NCBI GenBank assembly: GCA_946611595.1
Contig: CAMODY010000001.1
Coordinates: forward strand, 1 to 56,913
Length of the DNA: 56,913 nt
Source of the DNA: an uncultured Clostridia bacterium
GTDB lineage: Bacteria; Bacillota; Clostridia; Lachnospirales; Lachnospiraceae
Direction of reading: 5' to 3'
The notes under the pieces are model-generated. The model searched no databases and was not told where the DNA came from. It was given only the letters and a program-made list of their open reading frames with translations. How positions within the stretch are numbered: position 1 is the first letter of the stretch; each line of letters starts with the position of its first letter. Both the position numbers and the translations under genes were made by a program. Positions 32,912 to 40,911 of this stretch are shown here, piece by piece.

Positions 32912-34099
32912 TTATTGTTCCAGATATTTTTTCAGTATCTCTGCCTTATCTGTTTTCTCCCAGCTAAGATCAAGATCGTCTCTTCCAAAATGACCGTATG
33001 CTGCTGTCTGCTTATAGATCGGTCTTCTGAGATCTAACATCTTAATGATGCCTGTCGGACGAAGATCAAAGTTTTCACGAATGATCTCAGTCAGTTTTGT
33101 ATTCGGAAGTTTTCCGGTGTCAAAAGTATCGACCATAATAGAGATCGGCTGTGCGACTCCGATCGCATAAGACAGCTGGATCTCGCAGCGGTCTGCAAGA
33201 CCTGCAGCAACCAGGTTCTTTGCAATATAGCGGGCTGCGTAAGCGGCACTTCTGTCAACCTTTGTGCAGTCTTTTCCGCTGAATGATCCGCCGCCGTGAC
33301 GGCCGTATCCGCCATAAGTATCTACGATGATCTTTCTTCCTGTAAGACCGGAATCACCATTTGGTCCGCCAACAATAAACTGTCCGGTCGGATTGATATA
33401 ATACTTCGTATTTTCATCCACCATATCCCTAGGAAGAACACAATCAAAGAGCTTTTCTCTGATATCTTTTCTAAGCTGTTCCTGGGATACTTCTGCTGTA
33501 TGCTGGGTTGAGCATACAACTGCATCGATACGGAGCGGTTTGCCATCTTCCCCGTACTCAACAGAAACCTGTGCCTTTCCATCAGGTCTTAAATACGGAA
33601 GCTCACCACTCTTACGAAGTTCGGCAAGTTTACGTGTCAGTTTATGTGCCATGCTGATCGCATAAGGCATGAGTTCCTCGGTCTCGTTTGCCGCAAAACC
33701 AAACATCATACCCTGATCGCCGGCGCCGTTATCCTCATCATCTGAACTATCTCCTTCTTTTGCTTCTAAAGAGCGGTCTACGCCCATCGCAATATCAGGA
33801 GACTGCTTATCCAGTCTGATAATCACATCGCAGGTATCTGCGTCAAATCCGATCGTTTCATCGGTATAGCCGATTTCACGGATCACGTCACGCACGATCT
33901 TTTCATAATCAACTTCGGCCTTTGTTGTTACTTCTCCCATAACGAGAACAAAGTTTGTCGTTACACAAGTCTCACAAGCCACGCGGGAATACGCATCCTG
34001 TGCCATAAGAGCATCAAGGATCGCATCTGAAACCTGATCGCAAATCTTATCCGGATGACCTTCTGTCACCGATTCGGATGTAAATAATCTTTTTTCCAT
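32912..34099 (-). CDS. metK: S-adenosylmethionine synthetase
   Basis: The 395-residue protein has SESVTEGHPDKICDQVSDAILDA, the GVDRSLEAKEG and GAGDQGMMFGFA loops and GGYGRHGGGSFSGKDCTKVDRSAAY, all diagnostic of MetK. It makes SAM from methionine and ATP. The ATG at 34099 is chosen because a GGAGG ribosome site lies just upstream; the TTG at 34111 would contain that site inside the gene. The leader is only about 50 nt after the murA stop and has no SAM riboswitch, so regulation must come from elsewhere. Confidence 0.97.
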   Translation of the reverse strand: MEKRLFTSESVTEGHPDKICDQVSDAILDALMAQDAYSRVACETCVTTNFVLVMGEVTTKAEVDYEKIVRDVIREIGYTDETIGFDADTCDVIIRLDKQSPDIAMGVDRSLEAKEGDSSDDEDNGAGDQGMMFGFAANETEELMPYAISMAHKLTRKLAELRKSGELPYLRPDGKAQVSVEYGEDGKPLRIDAVVCSTQHTAEVSQEQLRKDIREKLFDCVLPRDMVDENTKYYINPTGQFIVGGPNGDSGLTGRKIIVDTYGGYGRHGGGSFSGKDCTKVDRSAAYAARYIAKNLVAAGLADRCEIQLSYAIGVAQPISIMVDTFDTGKLPNTKLTEIIRENFDLRPTGIIKMLDLRRPIYKQTAAYGHFGRDDLDLSWEKTDKAEILKKYLEQ

Positions 34100-34120
34100 T
34101 TTTGCCTCCAAACTTGTTAT

Positions 34121-34148
34121 TAAAAAGATCCGCCATAGCAGCGGATCT
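34121..34148 (-). terminator. Terminator or attenuator between murA and metK
   Basis: AGATCCGC (34126-34133) and GCGGATCT (34141-34148) form a perfect 8-bp stem with a 7-nt loop, followed on the minus strand by TTTTTAAT. It should end murA transcription, yet the metK ribosome site begins about 15-20 nt later and leaves no room for a promoter after it. Confidence 0.75.
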
Positions 34149-34153
34149 AAGCT

Positions 34154-35440
34154 TTAACCTATTTTTTCCGTGCGCATCTCTTCATCATAATCTTCTTTTA
34201 CGATGTCTGCCCCAAGGCCCCTGAGTTTTTCATCAAATGCTTCATATCCTCTTTGGATATATTTGATGTCATCGATGATCGTGGTTCCTTCTGCTCTCAT
34301 GCCCGCAAGCACTAAAGCAGCTCCGGCTCTTAAGTCGGGGGCGCTGACTCTTGCACCGGTCAGTGTTTTAACACCGGATATGATTGCGGTGTTTCCTTCA
34401 ACTTTAATTTTAGCTCCCATACGTGCAAGTTCTGCAACATACTTGAAGCGGTTTTCAAAAATACTTTCCGTTACCGTAGAACTACCTTTTGCAAGCGCAA
34501 GTGCTGTCGTAATCTGCGGCTGCATATCTGTCGGGAAGCCCGGATACGGAAGCGTTTTAACCTGCGTTGCCTTAAGCGTTCCTAAAGCACGTACAGTAAC
34601 AGCCTCATCATATTCGATCACATCACAGCCGATCTCAACCAGCTTAGATGTAATAGACTCTAAATGTTTCGGGATGACGTTTGCAACAGTGATCTCTCCG
34701 CCTGTAACTGCTGCGGCAAACATAAAGGTACCTGCCTCGATCTGATCAGGAATTACCGTATATTCCGTTTTATGCAGTCTTGGAACACCTTTGATTCTGA
34801 TAACATCAGTTCCCGCTCCACGGATATTTGCGCCCATGGAGTTCAGCATATTTGCAAGATCAACAACATGCGGTTCTTTCGCCGGGTTTTCAATTACTGT
34901 ATTGCCTTCTGCCATAGCTGCTGCAAGCATGATGTTGATCGTTGCTCCAACCGTTACTACGTCAAAGTAAATATGGTTTCCGCGAAGTTTCTCTGCCTTA
35001 GCTTTGATCTGGCCATTCGTAAGAGAGACCTTTGCGCCCAGCGCTTCAAAGCCCTTAATGTGCTGGTCGATCGGACGGGCTCCAATCACGCAGCCGCCCG
35101 GCATAGCAACTTCCGCTTCATGAAAACGCCCAAGAAGAGCGCCAAGCAAATAATAGGACGCTCTGATCTTGCTGATATAATCATAATTCACCTGATGGGA
35201 ATTAACAGTTGCGCCGACAATGCGCACCTGATGCCGACTGAGCCGTTCAACACCAGCGCCAATTTGAGAAATGGCTTCTAAAAGAACGTTGATATCACTC
35301 ACGTCGGGCAGATTATTTATGATGACCGGCTCTTCTGTCAGGATCGCTGCTGCGATCAATGCAAGGGCCGCATTTTTTGCTCCGTATATCGGGACAACAC
35401 CTTTTAAGGCTTTGCCCCCTTTAATTACATATCTTTCCAT
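34154..35440 (-). CDS. murA: UDP-N-acetylglucosamine 1-carboxyvinyltransferase
   Basis: The 428-residue EPSP-synthase-type enzyme makes the first committed intermediate of peptidoglycan. It has GAKNAALALIAA (the conserved Lys-Asn near residue 22) and the active-site cysteine C117 in MPGGCVIGARPID, the target of fosfomycin. The ATG at 35440 is preferred, with a GAGGTC ribosome site and a leader of about 30 nt; an in-frame start at 35473 would sit beside the -10. It has its own strong promoter and ends at the hairpin before metK. Confidence 0.96.
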   Translation of the reverse strand: MERYVIKGGKALKGVVPIYGAKNAALALIAAAILTEEPVIINNLPDVSDINVLLEAISQIGAGVERLSRHQVRIVGATVNSHQVNYDYISKIRASYYLLGALLGRFHEAEVAMPGGCVIGARPIDQHIKGFEALGAKVSLTNGQIKAKAEKLRGNHIYFDVVTVGATINIMLAAAMAEGNTVIENPAKEPHVVDLANMLNSMGANIRGAGTDVIRIKGVPRLHKTEYTVIPDQIEAGTFMFAAAVTGGEITVANVIPKHLESITSKLVEIGCDVIEYDEAVTVRALGTLKATQVKTLPYPGFPTDMQPQITTALALAKGSSTVTESIFENRFKYVAELARMGAKIKVEGNTAIISGVKTLTGARVSAPDLRAGAALVLAGMRAEGTTIIDDIKYIQRGYEAFDEKLRGLGADIVKEDYDEEMRTEKIG

Positions 35441-35475
35441 GGAAGACCTCAATATATAGATTGTCTCAACCATGG

Positions 35476-35504
35476 ATTATACCTATATTTAGTAGTTTTG
35501 TAAA
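35476..35504 (-). promoter_or_regulatory. Promoter of murA
   Basis: On the minus strand TTTACA (35499-35504) and TATAAT (35476-35481) are 17 bp apart. The start is predicted near 35469. Confidence 0.75.
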
Positions 35505-35525
35505 GCAACAATCGTCAGTTTCCGA

Positions 35526-36905
35526 TCACTCACCAGGATAATAATCCAGACCCTCTCCCGGGAGGTAAACAAACGGGTCAATTGCAACATTATCCTCAAT
35601 AATCTCAAAGTGACAATGGTTTCCGGTAGAGTTTCCGGTACTTCCCGCATAGCCGATCACCTGGTAGCGTTCTACATGATCACCTACTGAGCATGCAAGC
35701 TCACTCATGTGGGCATATCTCGTCTCGAGATGATCATCATGACGAATCAGAACCTGGATTCCATAACCGTCTCCACTGTCTTCTGCCTTCTCGATCGTTC
35801 CCGGACAACTTGCATAGATTGGCTCGCCATAGGAGCATGCATAGTCGTTTCCTCTGTGAAGCGAACCCCAACGGTATCCAAATCCGGAAGATAAGAAGCA
35901 ATTATCCAGCGGTACAACAAAGGTCGGAGGCGGCATCGTTCCGGAACGGACGATCTGAGCAACCGGCTCCTCATAAACCGTCTGGGAAAGAATTTCTCTT
36001 TCGCTTTCTTCACCATTTATGTTTATGATCCTTGCCGTAACATTTCTGCTTCCGGCGACCGCTTCTCTTTCCGTAGAGTTTTGGCCCTCATACATTGAAT
36101 CGTCATAGATGTACTCAACCGGAGCGTAGTATTCCTCGTCATAGGTTGCCACTGTTGCAGTTACAACACCTAAAGCACTGCCGTTTTCAAGCGCTTCATT
36201 CACTGCAGCATCTCCCTTCAGCACGGCTGAAGAATCTGTATAGACAGAACGTATTTCCAATGTGTCTACAAAACCAACGGAATCTAAAAGGTGCAGTTCA
36301 TTTGACGCAGCTGTTTTGGTAATTCCTTCCTGGCTCATCTTTTCTTCAATCCTCTGCTCCATCAGCAAAGAGTCGTAGAACTCGTAGGTCATTCCCGTAA
36401 AGCTTCCGTCTTTTTGGGTATTCAAACGTACATCATATTCATCTTCCGTATCATACTGATTTAAAAGAGTCTGAAGCACCCTGTTTGCAGTTGACTGAGA
36501 ATCCACAGTCAGAGAATATGTACCGGAACTCAACATGATTGCCTGTACATAATTCAGGTTTGTATACTCTTTTAACTTTGTATAAATCGTATCTGTAAGC
36601 TCTTCTGCCGGATCTGTTTTGGCAAAAGCTCTTTTTTCTTTGTCGATCGTAAATTTAGAATCCACGTAAACAATGGATTCGGCCTCTTTGCTAAGCCTGA
36701 TACGGGCATCAGCAAGAGCCTGTTCTGCAGCCTCTTTGTTATTAGATGTTCCGACAGCTTCCCCGTCGATCTTTACGATATAGTAATCCAAACCGGATGC
36801 AAAGCTGCTGGTATTAAAGAGGAACAACAAAAGAAAACAGCATAAAAATGCCGCTGCTGCATAGGTTAATTTGATTCTTTTATGATATCTGGTCAGTTTT
36901 TTCAT
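35526..36905 (-). CDS. Secreted M23 (LytM) endopeptidase with G5-type domain
   Basis: The 459-residue protein has an N-terminal signal/anchor (about 14-37), a mixed alpha/beta region (40-220), a G5-like segment (about 225-325) and a C-terminal M23 domain with SSGFGYRWGSLHRGNDY, RYAHMSEL and GNHCHFEI, which hold the zinc ligands H..D and HxH. It should cut peptide cross-links of peptidoglycan outside the cell. No ribosome site is visible. Three WalR-like half-sites lie between the -10 and the ATG, so control by the WalKR system is likely. It is followed by murA's promoter and does not depend on it. Confidence 0.9.
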   Translation of the reverse strand: MKKLTRYHKRIKLTYAAAAFLCCFLLLFLFNTSSFASGLDYYIVKIDGEAVGTSNNKEAAEQALADARIRLSKEAESIVYVDSKFTIDKEKRAFAKTDPAEELTDTIYTKLKEYTNLNYVQAIMLSSGTYSLTVDSQSTANRVLQTLLNQYDTEDEYDVRLNTQKDGSFTGMTYEFYDSLLMEQRIEEKMSQEGITKTAASNELHLLDSVGFVDTLEIRSVYTDSSAVLKGDAAVNEALENGSALGVVTATVATYDEEYYAPVEYIYDDSMYEGQNSTEREAVAGSRNVTARIININGEESEREILSQTVYEEPVAQIVRSGTMPPPTFVVPLDNCFLSSGFGYRWGSLHRGNDYACSYGEPIYASCPGTIEKAEDSGDGYGIQVLIRHDDHLETRYAHMSELACSVGDHVERYQVIGYAGSTGNSTGNHCHFEIIEDNVAIDPFVYLPGEGLDYYPGE

Positions 36906-36913
36906 TTATGTTT

Positions 36914-36941
36914 TGTAAACTTTCTGTAACAATTATGTAAC
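36914..36941. promoter_or_regulatory. Triple WalR (YycF)-like box
   Basis: TGTAAA (36914-36919), TGTAAC (36925-36930) and TGTAAC (36936-36941) are spaced by exactly 5 bp, so both adjacent pairs fit the WalR consensus TGTWAH-N5-TGTWAH. They overlap the predicted start of the M23 gene, a position that would favour repression. Confidence 0.6.
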
Positions 36942-36970
36942 ATTTTAACAGGATATCGTTTTCCTGTAAA
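36942..36970 (-). promoter_or_regulatory. Promoter of the M23 endopeptidase gene
   Basis: On the minus strand TTTACA (36965-36970), a 17-bp spacer ending in TGT, and TAAAAT (36942-36947) form an extended -10 promoter directly abutting the WalR-like boxes. Confidence 0.65.
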
Positions 36971-37028
36971 GGGCGATTTTAGACATAAGCGGTGAATATT
37001 TTGTGACCTCGTTCACTCGGAAAGATGA

Positions 37029-37057
37029 TTGAAGCAAAAGCAACATTATTATATAAT
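37029..37057 (+). promoter_or_regulatory. Promoter of the 656-residue membrane protein gene
   Basis: TTGAAG (37029-37034) and TATAAT (37052-37057) are 17 bp apart. The predicted start near 37064 leaves a leader of about 7-8 nt before the GTG at 37072. Confidence 0.55.
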
Positions 37058-37071
37058 AAGTCCAAATTTGG

Positions 37072-39042
37072 GTGGCCGCTTTGTTAGAATTTATATGGGA
37101 TGATCTGGTCTGGGTTCTTCCTGCATTTCTCTTTGTTCTGTGCTATCTGACGGGAGATCTGGTCCAGATGCTGTTTCAAGTCCATAAAGGTATTTGTATC
37201 AAAGTCCTCACAGGCTTTGTTATTTTATTGTGCCTTTTCCATGTGACAAGTCTCCCCTTCATGTATAATGACTGGCCATTTACAACTCTTTACAATCTGT
37301 TCCTTTGCGATCTGATCGCGATCATCATCGCCTACTGCATTCTCTCATTCATAAAACGCAGAGTTCCTCTTCAGGATGATCTGGACGGATTACGGATCGC
37401 CTTTAAGGATATCCTTCAAAAACGCTGGTGGCACCTGATCCTTTGGGTGATCGCAATTTGTTTAATCATATGGCATATCTCCATGGTGATCCTTCACGTT
37501 GGGCCTAATGTTGATGATAACTTCTATGTTTCTGAAAGCGTTACCATCCTTTCACGCAACCGATTAATGAATGTCCTTCCTGCCTGCGGAATCGAAGGCA
37601 GCATTTTCCCTGCGACATATATACTGGTCAGCTGGGAAACGTTTATTGCAGCGATATCAAAGCTCTTTATTGTAAGCCCTGCTGTGCTTTGCCACAGCAT
37701 CCTTCCGGCATTTCTTTTGCCGCTTCACTATATGGCCTACTATGCAGCTGCCCGGGAAATTTCGAAAAGAAAGACTGCTCTATTCCTTCTTTTTGTTCTG
37801 CTATTAAATTTTACATGCGGACCTTCCACCTACGACCAGGGAGCATTTTTAACGCTCCGTATCTGGCAAGGAAAAGCAGTCCTTGTGAACATCCTTCTGC
37901 CGCTGCTCCTTTATGAATTTCTTCGAATCACAAAGGCAAAGAAACTTTCCATCAGGAATATTTTCTTCCTGTTTGCCCTGCTGCTGGCAAGTCAGGCTGC
38001 AACCACTGTCGGTACCTATCTAGCGCCGGTCCTTTATGCAGTGTATGCGATCACTTTCCTGATCATAAACCGAAAATGGAAAGAGTTTTTCAAGCTCCTG
38101 ATTCCTGCTGCAGGCATCACACCATTTGTATTATGGAAGCTCTGGATTCTTTTATCAGCCGGAACGCTTGGAGACTTAAGCGAAGGAACCGGCGTTTTTG
38201 AGCGTTCCTTCGGGGAACTTCTCATGCGGTACTTCGGCTTCAGCCTTGTGCCTCTCCTCTTTATCATTGCGATCATCCTTCTGGCTGTCAGGATCCGTAA
38301 AGGACCGCAAAAGCCTTTGCGTTTCTTCTTCCTGATTGCCTCTTTACTAATGATCGTTTTACTTATCAATCCACTCGTTATGCCATTTGCAGAGCGCTTT
38401 ATTACAGGCTCCGGCGTTTACTGGCGGGTATTCTGGCTTTTGCAGATCACCTTTGTAACGGCAATTGGCTTTTGTTATCTCACAGATATTCCGAAGAAAA
38501 AGCTGCTAAGGCTGTCTGTTCTTCTTTTCCTTTCCGTTGCGATTCTAATCTCGGGCCGCAGTATTTTTAAAGATGAAGACGTAGCAGAAAGCTTTAAGAA
38601 TCACTCCAAAATATCAGAGACCACGCGCAAGATCGTTTATACGGTTCGCTCCGAAGTAGAACGCGACAACCCGGAGCTTTCGGATGATATGCTTGCAAAA
38701 AAAGAACAGGAAACTGTCTTGCTGCTTCCAAGGAGCCTTTCGATCGAGCTTCGTCAATATGCCGATATCTCACTGATTTACTATCCGTATTACTCAAACA
38801 ACTACTATGCATATCAGACAGATGAAGAGTTCGAACTGCTTAAAGCAACCTATGACCTTCTCTATCGTAAAAAGACCTGGGATAAAAATGAGCTTTATAA
38901 TTCCGTGACGACCCTGGGCATTGATTATGTTGCGATCGGAACCAATACTGCAGCAGAGAACGAAAAAAATATTCCGTTCTGGTTTGAAGCGGTATTCCGA
39001 GGAAAACGATATACTCTTTATAAAACAAACGGTGGACATTAA
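37072..39042 (+). CDS. Large polytopic membrane protein, GT-C glycosyltransferase-like
   Basis: The 656-residue protein has about 13-14 membrane segments and a soluble C-terminal part from about residue 500. A short acidic motif, GPNVDDNFYVSES, follows an early membrane segment in the place where GT-C glycosyltransferases keep their catalytic Asp residues. It resembles uncharacterised Lachnospiraceae membrane proteins (possibly DUF6077, named from memory). It may add sugars from polyprenyl-phosphate donors outside the membrane. The start is GTG with no ribosome site and a predicted leader of about 7 nt; no in-frame ATG is close by. It stands alone between divergent and convergent neighbours. 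Confidence 0.75.
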   Translation: MAALLEFIWDDLVWVLPAFLFVLCYLTGDLVQMLFQVHKGICIKVLTGFVILLCLFHVTSLPFMYNDWPFTTLYNLFLCDLIAIIIAYCILSFIKRRVPLQDDLDGLRIAFKDILQKRWWHLILWVIAICLIIWHISMVILHVGPNVDDNFYVSESVTILSRNRLMNVLPACGIEGSIFPATYILVSWETFIAAISKLFIVSPAVLCHSILPAFLLPLHYMAYYAAAREISKRKTALFLLFVLLLNFTCGPSTYDQGAFLTLRIWQGKAVLVNILLPLLLYEFLRITKAKKLSIRNIFFLFALLLASQAATTVGTYLAPVLYAVYAITFLIINRKWKEFFKLLIPAAGITPFVLWKLWILLSAGTLGDLSEGTGVFERSFGELLMRYFGFSLVPLLFIIAIILLAVRIRKGPQKPLRFFFLIASLLMIVLLINPLVMPFAERFITGSGVYWRVFWLLQITFVTAIGFCYLTDIPKKKLLRLSVLLFLSVAILISGRSIFKDEDVAESFKNHSKISETTRKIVYTVRSEVERDNPELSDDMLAKKEQETVLLLPRSLSIELRQYADISLIYYPYYSNNYYAYQTDEEFELLKATYDLLYRKKTWDKNELYNSVTTLGIDYVAIGTNTAAENEKNIPFWFEAVFRGKRYTLYKTNGGH

Positions 39043-39060
39043 GTCCACCGTTAATCTTTT
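39028..39060 (+). terminator. Probable terminator overlapping the end of the 656-residue gene
   Basis: AACGGTGGAC (39028-39037) pairs perfectly with GTCCACCGTT (39043-39052) around ATTAA, which contains part of the stop codon. The following AATCTTTTAT is only a weak T-tract. Confidence 0.65.
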
Positions 39061-39120
39061 ATAGCATTAATTCTTTTGTGCTTTTTTCAGAGAATCAATT
39101 GCACGATACCAGCTGTTTTA

Positions 39121-39882
39121 TCAGCCTACAACATCGCTCATGCTGTAAAGCGCTGCTTCTTTTCCGTGAAGGAAAAGCGCTGCATTCAATGCTCCGTTTG
39201 CAAAGACAGCTCTTGAAAGTGCGGTATGTTTGATCTCGATGATCTCATCTGTTCCTGCAAAGATCACTTCATGCTCTCCTACGATTGTGCCGCCACGAAC
39301 TGCGCTGATTCCGATCTCATCGTGCGGACGCTCCATACGGCGCTCTGTACGGTTATAAACATATTCCATGTCTTTACCAATACCTTCTGCTACAGCATCT
39401 GCAAGCATGTTTGCGGTTCCGCTCGGAGCATCCAGTTTATGTTTGTGATGCTTTTCAACGATATCCGTATCGAATCCTGCATCATATAAAGTCTTGCTGA
39501 TATCTTTTAATACTTTGATCAATGTATTGATACCCAAAGACATATTTCCGGAACGAAGGACCGGAACTTCTTTTGAAAGCTCTTTAATTGCCTGGATCTG
39601 CTCATCGCTTAATCCTGTTGTGCAGATGACTGCCGCAATCTTCTTTTCTTTTGCATAAGCGATCAGTCCGTCTACAGCAGAGGCAGTTGAAATATCAATG
39701 ATCACATCTGCTTCTTCCTTGACCTCAGCAAGGCTCTCATAGATCGGATAAGATTTTCCGCCTGCTTCTGTATCAGCTCTGTCAACACCGGCTACCACCT
39801 GAATATCGTCATAATCTGCAGCCAGGGAAGATACCATATTTCCCATTCTTCCATTACATCCATGGATCAATACTCTTGTCAT
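39121..39882 (-). CDS. dapB: 4-Hydroxy-tetrahydrodipicolinate reductase
   Basis: The 253-residue protein has the NAD(P) loop GCNGRMGNMV, CTTGLSDEQ, SGNMSLGINTL and the catalytic EKHHKHKLDAPSGTA. It reduces the DapA product on the way to diaminopimelate and lysine. A GAGGTG ribosome site precedes the ATG. It lies 72 bp after dapA with a hairpin in between, and it is followed by a double stop (TGA TAA) and a short in-frame relic at 39067-39117. Confidence 0.96.
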   Translation of the reverse strand: MTRVLIHGCNGRMGNMVSSLAADYDDIQVVAGVDRADTEAGGKSYPIYESLAEVKEEADVIIDISTASAVDGLIAYAKEKKIAAVICTTGLSDEQIQAIKELSKEVPVLRSGNMSLGINTLIKVLKDISKTLYDAGFDTDIVEKHHKHKLDAPSGTANMLADAVAEGIGKDMEYVYNRTERRMERPHDEIGISAVRGGTIVGEHEVIFAGTDEIIEIKHTALSRAVFANGALNAALFLHGKEAALYSMSDVVG

Positions 39883-39910
39883 TTTTTCACCTCATTATTG
39901 CTTGTAATAA

Positions 39911-39938
39911 TTCACGCTGACATGAAAGCCAGCGTGAA
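39911..39938. other. Intercistronic hairpin between dapA and dapB
   Basis: TTCACGCTG (39911-39919) and CAGCGTGAA (39930-39938) form a 9-bp stem with a 10-nt loop. No T-run follows in the direction of dapB, so it may stabilise or partly attenuate the dapA-dapB mRNA rather than end it. Confidence 0.6.
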
Positions 39939-39954
39939 AAGTTTTTAGTCTAAC

Positions 39955-40854
39955 TTATTTTACTAATTTGATTCCGAAATCTGTCAGAGCCTTGCGCAGT
40001 CTTTCAAGATTTGCCGGCTCCATTTCGCAAAGCGGGCTTCTCAGCGGGCCTGCTTCCATGCCCATCAGGTTCATAGCGGTCTTAACCGGGATCGGGTTAA
40101 CCTCGCAGAACAGTGCGTTGATCAGATCGATCGCATCAAGCTGCATCTTTGTACAGGTTGCCGGATCTCCGTTTAAATATGCCATGACCATATCATGGGT
40201 GTATTTCGGAGCAATGTTTCCAAGAACGGAGATAACACCAAGTCCGCCAAGAGACATGATCGGTGCAACCTGATCATCATTTCCGGAATAAATATCAAGG
40301 CATCCGGAATCCTGAGCAAGTGCAGCAAGCTTTGCAACCTGGCTTAAGTTACCACTTGCTTCTTTTACTGCAACAATGTTTTCGCAGTCTTTTGCAAGCT
40401 TTACAGCTGTCTCCGGAAGAAGGTTCACACCGGTTCTGCTCGGAACGTTGTAAAGGATGATCGGAAGGTCTACACCTTTTGCAAGTCTTGTGTAATGCTC
40501 GATCAGACCTTTCTGAGTTGCTTTATTGTAGTACGGAGTAACCATTAACAGACCATCTGCGCCGTTTTTCTGGCAAGTCTTGCTTGTATACTCAGAAGTT
40601 CTTGTATTGTTTGATCCGCATCCCGCAATGATCGGGATTCGTTTCTTTGCAGCCTGAACTGCACAAGCGACAGCTTGCATATGCTCATCCACATCCTGTG
40701 TGGAAGGCTCTCCTGTCGTACCACAAATGATCAGAGCATCGGTGCCGTTGTTGATGTGAAATTCTACATACTCTTCGATCTTTTCAAAGTTGATATCTTC
40801 GTTTTCTTTCATCGGTGTTACCATAGCAACACCTGCTCCTTTAAAAATGGCCAT
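39955..40854 (-). CDS. dapA: 4-Hydroxy-tetrahydrodipicolinate synthase
   Basis: The 299-residue aldolase has CGTTGEPST (T46/T47), Y135 in YNVPSRTG and the Schiff-base lysine K164 in VKEASGN. It condenses pyruvate with aspartate semialdehyde, feeding diaminopimelate to peptidoglycan. An AGGAGG ribosome site precedes the ATG. A TATAAT on the minus strand (40891-40896) could be a promoter with a weak -35, or the gene may be read through from the PBP gene 57 bp upstream. The gap is too short for a lysine riboswitch. Confidence 0.97.
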   Translation of the reverse strand: MAIFKGAGVAMVTPMKENEDINFEKIEEYVEFHINNGTDALIICGTTGEPSTQDVDEHMQAVACAVQAAKKRIPIIAGCGSNNTRTSEYTSKTCQKNGADGLLMVTPYYNKATQKGLIEHYTRLAKGVDLPIILYNVPSRTGVNLLPETAVKLAKDCENIVAVKEASGNLSQVAKLAALAQDSGCLDIYSGNDDQVAPIMSLGGLGVISVLGNIAPKYTHDMVMAYLNGDPATCTKMQLDAIDLINALFCEVNPIPVKTAMNLMGMEAGPLRSPLCEMEPANLERLRKALTDFGIKLVK

Positions 40855-40911
40855 TGTTTCCTCCTAAAATGTAATCACAAATTGATTCATATTATAAACC
40901 CTTAACTGGTT

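Noticed and set aside
34100..34153. SAM riboswitch upstream of metK
   Set aside because: The gap between murA and metK holds only a simple terminator-like hairpin of 23 nt; there is no room for the multi-helix SAM aptamers.
34664..35281. 205-codon open frame on the plus strand
   Set aside because: It is antisense to murA and has Cys/His-rich low-quality composition typical of shadow frames.
35441..35473. Longer start for murA at 35473
   Set aside because: It would begin 3 bp from the -10 element and upstream of the predicted transcript start; the ATG at 35440 has a ribosome site and aligns with MurA N-termini.
40855..40911. Lysine riboswitch upstream of dapA
   Set aside because: The gap is 57 bp, far shorter than the roughly 170-nt lysine aptamer, and no complex fold is seen.
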